Source: an uncultured Clostridia bacterium
GTDB lineage: Bacteria > Bacillota > Clostridia > TANB77 > CAG-508
NCBI GenBank assembly: GCA_934162625.1
Contig: CAKPJM010000023.1
Location: 1-20,087 of the forward strand
Direction: 5' to 3'
Length of the DNA: 20,087 nucleotides
Positions 7,248 through 13,316 of this stretch are shown here, one piece after another; the first letter of the stretch is position 1, and every line of letters begins with the position of its first letter. Below the pieces are notes generated by a model that saw nothing but the letters and a program-made list of their open reading frames with translations, had not been told where the DNA came from and did no database searches. The position numbers and the translations under genes are program-made.

Positions 7248-8181
7248 TTATATTCTTTCAAACACTCTTAGTTTTGCGCTTTTACTTCTTGAGTTTGCTT
7301 TTATTTCTTCTTCTGTTGGTAATATTGGCTTTTTAGTAATTATCCTACCTAAAGTTTTTTTACCACATACGCAATATGGAAGTCCTGGTGGACATGTGCA
7401 TTTTCCCATAGCATCTTGATATGCATTTTTTACTGCTCTATCTTCTAAAGAATGAAATGTAATTATACACAATCTACCCCCACTTTTTAAGCAATTAATA
7501 GATTTTATTACTGTTTTATATAATGGTTCTATTTCATTATTTACTTCTATTCTTATTGCCTGAAAAGTTCTTTTAGCAGGATGTCCCTGTTTTTCTATAT
7601 ATTTTTTTGGTATGCTTTTTTCTATTATATCTACCAATTCTTTGGTAGTTTCTATTTTCTTATTTTCTCTATACTCACAAATATTTCTTGCTATTCTTCT
7701 GGAAAATTTTTCTTCTCCATATTCATATATTATTCTTGCAAGTTCTTCTTCTTTATAATTGTTTACTATATGCTCAGCTGTTAAACTTTGAGTTTTATCC
7801 ATCCTCATATCTAATGGTCCATCTTTTATATATGTAAAGCCTCTTTCTTCTTCGTCTATTTGATAGGAAGAAACACCTAAGTCTAGCAGTATTCCATCCA
7901 CATTATCTATTTCTAATTCTTCTAATATATTGTTTATATCATCATGATTTCCATGAATATACCTAACATTCTTATAGTCCTTTAGTCTTTCTTTGGCAAC
8001 GCTCAGAGCCTCTTCATCTCTATCTATTCCTATAAGAACCCCATCACTTGATAATCTTTTAGCAATTTCCCTGCTATGTCCTGCTCCGCCGCATTGTCCC
8101 GTCTACATATATGCCATTAGGTTTTATTCTCAAATTATCAATACATTCATTAAGTAATACTGGAATATGTTCAAAATTCAT
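7248..8181 (-). CDS. rsmH: RsmH, 16S rRNA C1402 N4-methyltransferase, read through one +1 shift at CGG
   Basis: SAM-dependent enzyme that methylates N4 of C1402 in the decoding centre of 16S rRNA (MraW). The ATG at 8179-8181 begins [14 protein letters not shown], the family start. Normal reading stops after 35 codons. Skipping the C at 8091 joins 30 and 280 residues into 310 aa, the usual length. The shift falls inside the SAM-binding motif: [13 protein letters not shown]. Later motifs are [72 protein letters not shown], a Cys-rich [14 protein letters not shown] and the C-terminal [13 protein letters not shown]. The enzyme acts on the decoding site of the ribosome, so its own dependence on recoding is notable. 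Confidence 0.93.
8089..8094 (-). other. +1 recoding site ATG CGG C in rsmH
   Basis: ATG (8092-8094) is followed by CGG (8089-8091) and a second CGG, then AGC AGG ACA TAG. Skipping the C at 8091 gives [12 protein letters not shown], the invariant SAM-binding loop; the second CGG is then out of frame (GGC GGA). The base after CGG is C here, so sites with A, T and C in that place all occur in this window. Confidence 0.82.
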
Positions 8182-8284
8182 ATTAATATTCTTACCTTTA
8201 CAAAATATTTAACATAGTATAAACAGTTGGTAAAACATATACCAACTGTCATTCCTCTTATGTTTTTATTTGATTTACTTTTAT

Positions 8285-8459
8285 CTTTTGTATAATTTTT
8301 TCTTTTGTTTCTTAATATTTTTTCTTTTGTGTATATATATAATTTTACATTTGTAAATTATAATCATTTTTCCTTTGTAGACTTAATGCTTTTGTAAACT
8401 TTAAACTACATTTATCTTTTGTGTATTTAGTCTTTTGTAACTTACTTTACATCTTTTGT
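8285..8459 (-). repeat. Array of seven ACAAAAG motifs upstream of rsmH
   Basis: Read on the coding strand, exact ACAAAAG occurs at 8453-8459, 8432-8438, 8416-8422, 8389-8395, 8324-8330, 8302-8308 and 8285-8291, with near copies ACAAAGG (8372-8378) and ACAAATG (8348-8354). Spacings are 16 to 27 bp. All copies point the same way. The repeats are short and the spacers differ in sequence and length, so this is not CRISPR; a protein- or RNA-binding array or slippage-grown leader is more likely. Confidence 0.6.
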
Positions 8460-8480
8460 ATTTTATATAAACTTTTTTCT

Positions 8481-8508
8481 AAACATGAAAATATATATTT
8501 TCATGTTT
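8481..8508. repeat. Perfect 28-bp palindrome
   Basis: The segment 8481-8508 (AAACATGAAAAT and its exact mirror complement) is a perfect palindrome centred in ATATATAT. It could bind a dimeric regulator or form a cruciform or RNA hairpin. It is not followed by a T-tract on the coding strand, so it is not a standard terminator for mraZ. Confidence 0.65.
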
Positions 8509-8533
8509 GTAAAAAGCTATAATCGCTATTGTC

Positions 8534-8567
8534 TTTGAGTTTTCCTCATTATATTTGGAAACTCAAA
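8534..8567 (-). repeat. Hairpin 3' of mraZ, related to a segment upstream of mraZ
   Basis: TTTGAGTTTTCC (8534-8545) pairs with GGAAACTCAAA (8557-8567), with one bulged base. The right arm extended, GGAAACTCAAACTGG (8557-8571), matches the complement of CCAATTTGAGTTTCC at about 9256-9270 with one mismatch. mraZ is therefore bracketed by an inverted pair. There is no T-tract, so I do not call it a terminator. Confidence 0.5.
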
Positions 8568-8604
8568 CTGGAATGAGAAAATTTGGTTTTGTCACTTTTC
8601 TTGT

Positions 8605-9036
8605 TTATATACCCAAGTTTTCCATTCTTTCTGCAATTTCATCTGCTGCTAAGTTTTCTTGTTCACTATATGCAAGCCATTTATCTTTACTCCAAATTTC
8701 TATCTTATCTAGAACTCCAATAATTACTACATCTTTTTCTAATCCTGCAAATTCTCTTAAGTTGCTACTAATTAAAAATCTTCCTTGTTTATCTATTTCA
8801 CATTCTGTTGCTCTAGCTAAGAAGAATCTTTTTAATGCTCTTGCATCTTTGTTTGTAAGTGGAAATGTTCTTAATTTTTCTTCGAAGTTTTTCCATTCGT
8901 TTTGTGAATACGCAAACAAACAGCCATCAAGTCCTTGTGTTATAACAAACTTTTCGCCAATATCTTCTTTTAATTTAGCTGGCATTATAAGTCTGCCTTT
9001 TGCATCTATTGTATGTGAATACTCACCTATTAACAA
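8605..9036 (-). CDS. mraZ: MraZ, transcriptional regulator of the dcw cluster
   Basis: DNA-binding protein with two SpoVT/AbrB-like halves that assembles as a ring and binds direct repeats in its own promoter. An upstream ATG (9087) is open but lies inside the operator repeats. The TTG at 9034-9036, 6 nt after GAGGTGG, gives [22 protein letters not shown], the family N-terminus, and 143 aa, the standard length. Half one carries [16 protein letters not shown] (about 9-24), half two [21 protein letters not shown] (about 81-101). It is the first gene of the cluster and has no CGG codon. Confidence 0.95.
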   Translation of the reverse strand: MLIGEYSHTIDAKGRLIMPAKLKEDIGEKFVITQGLDGCLFAYSQNEWKNFEEKLRTFPLTNKDARALKRFFLARATECEIDKQGRFLISSNLREFAGLEKDVVIIGVLDKIEIWSKDKWLAYSEQENLAADEIAERMENLGI

Positions 9037-9070
9037 ATGGTCCCACCTCTTTTCCTTTTTAGAGAATTTT

Positions 9071-9100
9071 GTTCCACTTTCCTCCACTTCGTTCCACTTT
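9071..9100 (-). promoter_or_regulatory. Three MraZ boxes (10-bp direct repeats)
   Basis: On the coding strand the segment reads AAAGTGGAAC, GAAGTGGAGG, AAAGTGGAAC: three head-to-tail copies of (A/G)AAGTGGA with exact 10-bp period. This matches the known MraZ operator design (three or more GTGG-type boxes one helical turn apart, just after the promoter). Position between the -10 and the mraZ start implies autorepression or autoregulation of the cluster. Confidence 0.88.
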
Positions 9101-9106
9101 GACCAT

Positions 9107-9135
9107 ATTTTATATGATTAATTTATAAAATGCAA
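9107..9135 (-). promoter_or_regulatory. Sigma-A-type promoter of mraZ and the dcw cluster
   Basis: -35 TTGCAT (9130-9135), a 17-nt spacer and -10 TAAAAT (9107-9112) on the minus strand. The start point would lie at about 9100, at the edge of the MraZ boxes, so bound MraZ would block it. Confidence 0.7.
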
Positions 9136-9407
9136 TAGTTTTTTAAAAGTTTTTTTGATTTTTTGTTAATTCTGTGTTAACTTCTCTCTTTATCAAATTA
9201 ATATATTATCTTATTTAATTAGTAAAATAAAAAAGTAACTTAAGTCGTCCTTTATTCTCGCCAATTTGAGTTTCCGAATGAAGTGATTATAGTATTTTTC
9301 ATATACTAGGAAATGAAAAATTCCTAGTACATGAAAAATGAACCCAAATTGTTAAACTCTTTGTCTAATAATTTGGATTCACTTCATTTTTATAGTTTCT
9401 TATATTT
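9136..9407. other. Gap between the coiled-coil gene and the dcw promoter with nested hairpins
   Basis: No gene seen. With the mraZ regulatory region it forms a gap of about 370 nt. It contains a stem with an 8-nt loop (ACTAGGAA 9305-9312, TTCCTAGT 9321-9328), a second possible stem (CCAAATT 9344-9350, AATTTGG 9370-9376) and an outer inverted pair AATGAAGTGA (about 9273-9282) with TCACTTCATT (9379-9388). On the minus strand the second stem is followed by CATTTTT, so it may end the coiled-coil transcript. The nested symmetry suggests one folded element of about 130 bp. Confidence 0.45.
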
Positions 9408-10826
9408 TTATCTTGAAAATGGATCGTTATTCTTCATACTTGTAAATATACCTGCCTTGATTGCTGCTTTAGCTTTTTCTTTATTTTCTCCTTTTTTTAT
9501 CAAGTCCTCTGCTGTAACCAATATATCTTTTCTGAATTCTGAAGTTACCTCACATCTCTCTTGTCTTTCAGCAAAAACTTCTTGATCTCTTTTTTTAGAA
9601 AAACTCTTGAAGAAAGACTTTATCTTTCCCTCTCCTTCGTGTTCCCTCAAAAATTCTCTTCTTTTTCTAAATTTATTTAAGAAGCTCATTTTTTCAGGGA
9701 TTGTTGCTGGTAATGCTTGTGCTTGTGCCTGTGAATTATAATTGTCTTTTCTAGCGTTTAATTTTTTAATCTTATCTCTTTCACTTTTTACTGCACTACG
9801 GTTAATATTCCTATCAATTTTAATTTTATCTGACAATTTTGCTAATTCACTAGCATTCGTTCTATCTACATAATCCTTTACCTTAATTTCTTCAAATTTT
9901 TTTGTAGTACTATTATACACTCTTATTTTCATATTTTCTAAAGACTTTAACTTATTCTCTAACTCACCTTGTTTAATTGTCAAAGCTTGTTTTGCATACA
10001 TATCTGGCGCTATAGCATTACTTTGGATTCTCGCTAAATAATCTCTATCTGATTCATTTTCACCTTGTTTATAGTCTTCATCTTTATGAGTTTTCTCATC
10101 AATAACTTTTATAATGCTAATTAATGTCTTTTCTTTATTGGCCTTTTTACCTTCTAAATCTGCCTTTGTTTCATCTGATATGTCTGGTTTGCCTAGTTCC
10201 CTATCTATGTCTTCTATTTCTTTTTTTAGATCAAAGTATTCTTTTGTTAATCTTAACATTTCATCATATGCAACTCTCTCATTTCGTGTTTTATATTCAA
10301 AATCTTCTAAACCTGATGTATTTGTTGCTATTTCTGCTTCAATATTTCTCTTTTCTGCATCTATTTCTTCTACTTCACTGTCTCTGTATTCTTCATCAAT
10401 TTTTCCACTTGCCTTCGCTTCTGATAATTCCTCTAGTATATCTTTTAAAGGTCCAGCCTTTTTACCTTTACTATTTTCTAAGGCTTTTTTTACATTATTA
10501 AATGATTCTATTGTAGCATCATTAAATTTATCTATATGCCCGTCTTCTAAACCTTTATTTTTTTCCAATTCCTCTTCAATAGATTTTATTGCTGTGTCAT
10601 AAATTGTAATTATATCAGACAATACATCTTCATGACCATTTACATTAATAGCTTCTAATTTTCCTCCTATTAGTTTTATAAAATCCCCTGCCTCTGGCAT
10701 GGTCATTGCAACACTAGTTGCTTCATCAATTCCATGATCAAAAACATATTGTTTTAACATTTCTACGAGATTTTCTGCTTTTGCTGCTATCCTGTTTAAT
10801 TTTTCTATATCTGTTTTTAATTCCAT
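9408..10826 (-). CDS. Unknown coiled-coil protein, 472 aa
   Basis: I do not recognise a family. The ATG at 10824-10826 follows GGGAGGTAATAGA, a strong ribosome binding site. The protein is highly charged (Glu, Lys, Asp) and has no signal peptide or membrane helix. Long helical heptad-like stretches run through most of it, for example SVAMTMPEAGD then long EEL/KAK stretches, EIEDIDRELGKPDISDETKADL near residue 200, and a Lys/Arg-rich C-terminal part (FLNKFRKRREFLREHEGEGK, then FFKSFSKKRDQEVF). It most likely makes a cytoplasmic scaffold or filament. It starts 19 nt after a 60-aa helical protein, under a shared promoter, directly before the dcw cluster; a link to division or cell shape is only an inference. 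Confidence 0.8.
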   Translation of the reverse strand: MELKTDIEKLNRIAAKAENLVEMLKQYVFDHGIDEATSVAMTMPEAGDFIKLIGGKLEAINVNGHEDVLSDIITIYDTAIKSIEEELEKNKGLEDGHIDKFNDATIESFNNVKKALENSKGKKAGPLKDILEELSEAKASGKIDEEYRDSEVEEIDAEKRNIEAEIATNTSGLEDFEYKTRNERVAYDEMLRLTKEYFDLKKEIEDIDRELGKPDISDETKADLEGKKANKEKTLISIIKVIDEKTHKDEDYKQGENESDRDYLARIQSNAIAPDMYAKQALTIKQGELENKLKSLENMKIRVYNSTTKKFEEIKVKDYVDRTNASELAKLSDKIKIDRNINRSAVKSERDKIKKLNARKDNYNSQAQAQALPATIPEKMSFLNKFRKRREFLREHEGEGKIKSFFKSFSKKRDQEVFAERQERCEVTSEFRKDILVTAEDLIKKGENKEKAKAAIKAGIFTSMKNNDPFSR

Positions 10827-10845
10827 TCTATTACCTCCCTACCTT

Positions 10846-11028
10846 TTATATAATTCCAGCATCTTCTGCTGCTTGTAATATAGTTAAGTTTTTTTGTATT
10901 TCTAAATTAACTTTAGCAAGTTCTAATAATTCTTTTTTAGATAATTTTTTTAGTTCTTCCTTACTTATATTAGAATTTATCTCTTCTAATTGTTTTTCTA
11001 TTAATTCTTTATTTGCTTTTATATCCAT
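10846..11028 (-). CDS. Unknown 60-aa helical protein
   Basis: The start is the ATG at 11026-11028 (MDIKANKELIEKQ), 6 nt after GGGAGGAGA. An in-frame ATG further upstream (11043) lies on the wrong side of that site. The product is a short, acidic and basic amphipathic protein predicted to be almost wholly helical (KEELKKLSKKELLELAKVNLE), without Cys, Trp or membrane segments. It is translated immediately before the 472-aa coiled-coil protein, 19 nt apart, so the two probably work together. No family is recognised. Confidence 0.7.
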   Translation of the reverse strand: MDIKANKELIEKQLEEINSNISKEELKKLSKKELLELAKVNLEIQKNLTILQAAEDAGII

Positions 11029-11058
11029 ATTATCTCCTCCCAAAATACATATATATTT

Positions 11059-11087
11059 ATTTTAACATAATTTTACATTTTTTGCAA
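11059..11087 (-). promoter_or_regulatory. Promoter of the two coiled-coil genes, within a 9-bp inverted repeat
   Basis: -35 TTGCAA (11082-11087), 17-nt spacer, -10 TAAAAT (11059-11064) on the minus strand. TTAACATAA (11062-11070) and TTATGTTAA (11093-11101) form a perfect inverted pair around the -35, a possible operator or a weak trmFO terminator. Confidence 0.6.
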
Positions 11088-11113
11088 TACTTTTATGTTA
11101 ACTCGTTGAATTC

Positions 11114-12478
11114 TTAATAAACTTGTAATATTTTGGTAACATTTTCTAAACTTCGTCTAGCCATTATTTCATATCTTTCCTTTTTATCTTTTATTTTTTC
11201 TTCTAATGGTGGTAAAATTCCAAAGTTTGCATTCATTGGTTGAAATTTTTCATTTGGCGAAGAAATATAATCCATAAGTGCTCCTATTACCATTTCTTTT
11301 GGAAAAATTATTTTTTCTTTTTTATTTAATTCCTTTACTGCATTTATACCTGCAACCAATCCAGATGATATAGATTCTACATATCCTTCAACTCCTGTTA
11401 TTTGCCCTGCAAAAAACACATTGCTATTATTCTTTAAATTCCCCTCTTTATTTAATAGTTTTGGAGAATTAATATATGTATTTCTGTGCATAACACCATA
11501 TTTTATAAACTCTGCATTTTCTAAACCTGGTATCATAGAAAATACTCTTTTTTGTTCACCAAATTTTAAGTTGGTTTGAAATCCAACTAAGTTATATAGA
11601 GTACCGCTACTATTATCTTGTCTCAATTGTACAATTGCATATGGCCTTTTTGCTGTCCTTGGGTCATCAAACCCAACTGGTTTTAATGGGCCAAACCTAA
11701 TAGTATCTTCTCCTCTTTTTGCCATAACTTCAATTGGCATGCACCCTTCAAAAATCTCCTTTTTTTCGAATTCATGAAGATTTACAACCTCTGCATTTAT
11801 TAATTCATTATAAAATCTTGAATACTCTTCTTTATTAAACGGAAGATTAATATAGCTCCTTTCTTCTTGATTTTCTAACCTTTCTTTCCACTCTTCTATA
11901 CTCTCTTCTTTTTTCTTTTCTTGAGAATATCTGTCTCCATAAAATGCAATATTCATATTTATACTGTCTTTTTCTACAATTGGAGCAGCCGCATCATAAA
12001 AATATAATTTATTCTCTCCCGTAATTTTTTTTATTTGCTTTTCCATTTTTTCTGATGTTAATGGGCCAGTCGCAATAATTGTAATGCAATCTTCATTACA
12101 TATATCTCCCTCGAATTCTTCTCTTATTATTTCTATATTATCATTTTTTTCTATTTCTTCAGTAACTAATTTAGAAAACTTTTCTCTATCAACAGCCAAA
12201 GCTTGTCCTGCTGGAACCGAAGTAATATCTGCACACCTTATTAACAAAGAATCTAAATTTCTTAATTCTTCCTTCAATAATCCACAAGCATTTGTAATTG
12301 CATCAGATTTAAAAGAATTGCTACAAACAACTTCCGCCAAGTTCACATTAGAATGAGCTGGTGAAAACCTATTTGGTTTCATCTCATATAACTTTACTTT
12401 TATACCCCTTTTTGCAATTTGATAAGCAGCCTCGCAACCAGCCAAACCACCACCAATAACTCTAATATAATCTTTCAT
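11114..12478 (-). CDS. trmFO: TrmFO, tRNA U54 methyltransferase (folate dependent)
   Basis: FAD- and methylene-tetrahydrofolate-dependent enzyme making 5-methyluridine at position 54 of tRNA. The start is the ATG at 12476-12478 (MKDYIRVIGGGLAGCEAA), 6 nt after AAGGAAG. An in-frame ATG further up overlaps the preceding terminator. 454 aa, close to the family's 435-450. It shows the FAD-binding VIGGGLAGCEAA (residues 7-18), LYEMKP (about 30), FSPAHSNVNLAEVVCSNSFKSD with the conserved Cys, VPAGQALAVDRE, FEGCMPIEVMAKRGEDTIRFGPLKPVGF, QLRQDN, NLVGFQTNL and FFAGQITGVEGYVES near the C-terminus. Uninterrupted, with CGG only out of frame. The ribosome binding site lies right behind the amidase terminator. 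Confidence 0.95.
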   Translation of the reverse strand: MKDYIRVIGGGLAGCEAAYQIAKRGIKVKLYEMKPNRFSPAHSNVNLAEVVCSNSFKSDAITNACGLLKEELRNLDSLLIRCADITSVPAGQALAVDREKFSKLVTEEIEKNDNIEIIREEFEGDICNEDCITIIATGPLTSEKMEKQIKKITGENKLYFYDAAAPIVEKDSINMNIAFYGDRYSQEKKKEESIEEWKERLENQEERSYINLPFNKEEYSRFYNELINAEVVNLHEFEKKEIFEGCMPIEVMAKRGEDTIRFGPLKPVGFDDPRTAKRPYAIVQLRQDNSSGTLYNLVGFQTNLKFGEQKRVFSMIPGLENAEFIKYGVMHRNTYINSPKLLNKEGNLKNNSNVFFAGQITGVEGYVESISSGLVAGINAVKELNKKEKIIFPKEMVIGALMDYISSPNEKFQPMNANFGILPPLEEKIKDKKERYEIMARRSLENVTKILQVY

Positions 12479-12490
12479 TTTTTCTTCCTT

Positions 12491-12523
12491 AAAAAAATTT
12501 CTGATGAACAATGTTCATCAGAA
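12491..12523 (-). terminator. Intrinsic terminator of the amidase operon
   Basis: TTCTGATGAAC (12499-12509) and GTTCATCAGAA (12513-12523) form a perfect 11-bp stem with a 3-nt loop, followed on the coding strand by a T-rich run (ATTTTTTT, 12491-12498). It lies 8 nt after the amidase stop codon. Confidence 0.9.
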
Positions 12524-12531
12524 TTATTTTA

Positions 12532-13263
12532 TCACATATTATAAAAATAGTCCATTATTCCTGTATATATTCCCCACGCTAGTTTATCTTGGTATTCGTT
12601 GTTTAATAGTAGTTGCTCTTCCTCTGGGTTTGACAGGAATCCACATTCTACTATAGTTGTCGGTATTTCTACATGCTTTATTATATATACATTTTCTATT
12701 TTCATTGGGACTCTTTTGTTTTCTTTTTGTATTGATTCGTTTAGGCTATTTTGTATAGATGTCGCAAGTTTTTGTCCTTCTTGGCTTTCTGGTTTATAAA
12801 AGGTTTGCCAACCCCAATATTGCTGTTGCGGTATTTTATTTAGGTGTATTGACACAAATATGTCTGCACTTGATTCATTCCCTATTTTTACTCTATTATG
12901 TATGTCTGATATTTTTTTCTGCTTTAGCGTTTTACTGTCTAAGTCATAAATCGCATTTTCATCTGAACGTGTAAGTATTACTGTTGCTCCCGATTGTTCT
13001 AATAAGTTTTGTACTTTCAGTGCTATTTTTAAATTACTCTCTGCCTCTGTAGTTCCATTACTACTTTGTGCTCCCTCGTCTGGCACCCCATGTCCTGCAT
13101 CTAACACTATTATTCTATTATTGACTGGAAGGGCTACTGTTTCTACTGTTTTTGTTTTGTTTTTTATAGTATTAACATTGTATCCTGTAATTACATATGC
13201 AAAACCAAATAACATTATAATACTAAATACAGTTAATATCTTTTTTCTACTTAATACAATCAT
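12532..13263 (-). CDS. cwlD: N-acetylmuramoyl-L-alanine amidase, CwlD-like
   Basis: Zinc amidase (Amidase_3 family) that cuts the bond between MurNAc and L-Ala. CwlD proteins prepare spore cortex for germination by making muramic lactam. 243 aa, matching CwlD (about 237). N-terminal signal or anchor helix (ILTVFSIIMLFGFAYVITG, residues 9-27), then VLDAGHGVPDEGA with zinc ligand H58, a second ligand at E73, SADIFVSIHLN with H140, and catalytic E206 in PTTIVECGFLSNPEEE. No SPOR, SH3 or other cell-wall-binding domain. It is the third gene of a probable operon with a GGDEF protein. Its ribosome binding site GAGGTG lies inside a hairpin. A general cell-separation amidase is the alternative; size and context favour CwlD. 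Confidence 0.9.
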   Translation of the reverse strand: MIVLSRKKILTVFSIIMLFGFAYVITGYNVNTIKNKTKTVETVALPVNNRIIVLDAGHGVPDEGAQSSNGTTEAESNLKIALKVQNLLEQSGATVILTRSDENAIYDLDSKTLKQKKISDIHNRVKIGNESSADIFVSIHLNKIPQQQYWGWQTFYKPESQEGQKLATSIQNSLNESIQKENKRVPMKIENVYIIKHVEIPTTIVECGFLSNPEEEQLLLNNEYQDKLAWGIYTGIMDYFYNM

Positions 13264-13266
13264 AAA

Positions 13267-13297
13267 AACACCTCATATATAATTTATATGAAGTGTT
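13267..13297 (-). promoter_or_regulatory. Hairpin that covers the amidase ribosome binding site
   Basis: In the mRNA AACACUUCAUAUA (13285-13297) can pair with UAUAUGAGGUGUU (13267-13279), 13 bp with one G-U pair and a 5-nt loop. The second arm includes the GAGG Shine-Dalgarno element, 7 nt before the ATG. The arm is followed by TTTT, so a weak terminator is the other reading. Confidence 0.55.
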
Positions 13298-13316
13298 CTT
13301 TATAATTATTCTATTT

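Larger units (their letters stand above)
8182..8604. other. 423-nt non-coding gap between mraZ and rsmH
   Basis: No plausible gene on either strand. It holds, in transcription order, a hairpin (8534-8567), a perfect 28-bp palindrome (8481-8508) and an array of ACAAAAG motifs (8285-8459), followed by AAAGGTAAG, a modest ribosome binding site for rsmH. The gap is unusual: mraZ and rsmH are commonly adjacent or overlapping. A secondary promoter could lie here, but I see no clear -35/-10 pair. Confidence 0.6.

Noticed and set aside
660..8181. Four disrupted genes as pseudogenes or assembly errors
   Set aside because: All disruptions are a single C before GGN at a conserved glycine, every segment is otherwise intact and family-typical, and similar TTGG or TGGA sequences nearby carry no extra base. 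Error cannot be fully excluded without reads, but it does not fit the pattern.
8285..8459. CRISPR array
   Set aside because: Repeat units are only 7 bp, with variable AT-rich spacers of 9-20 bp and no cas genes.
9036..9087. Longer mraZ start at 9087
   Set aside because: The extension overlaps the MraZ boxes and the ribosome binding site; the family N-terminus and standard length begin at the TTG at 9036.
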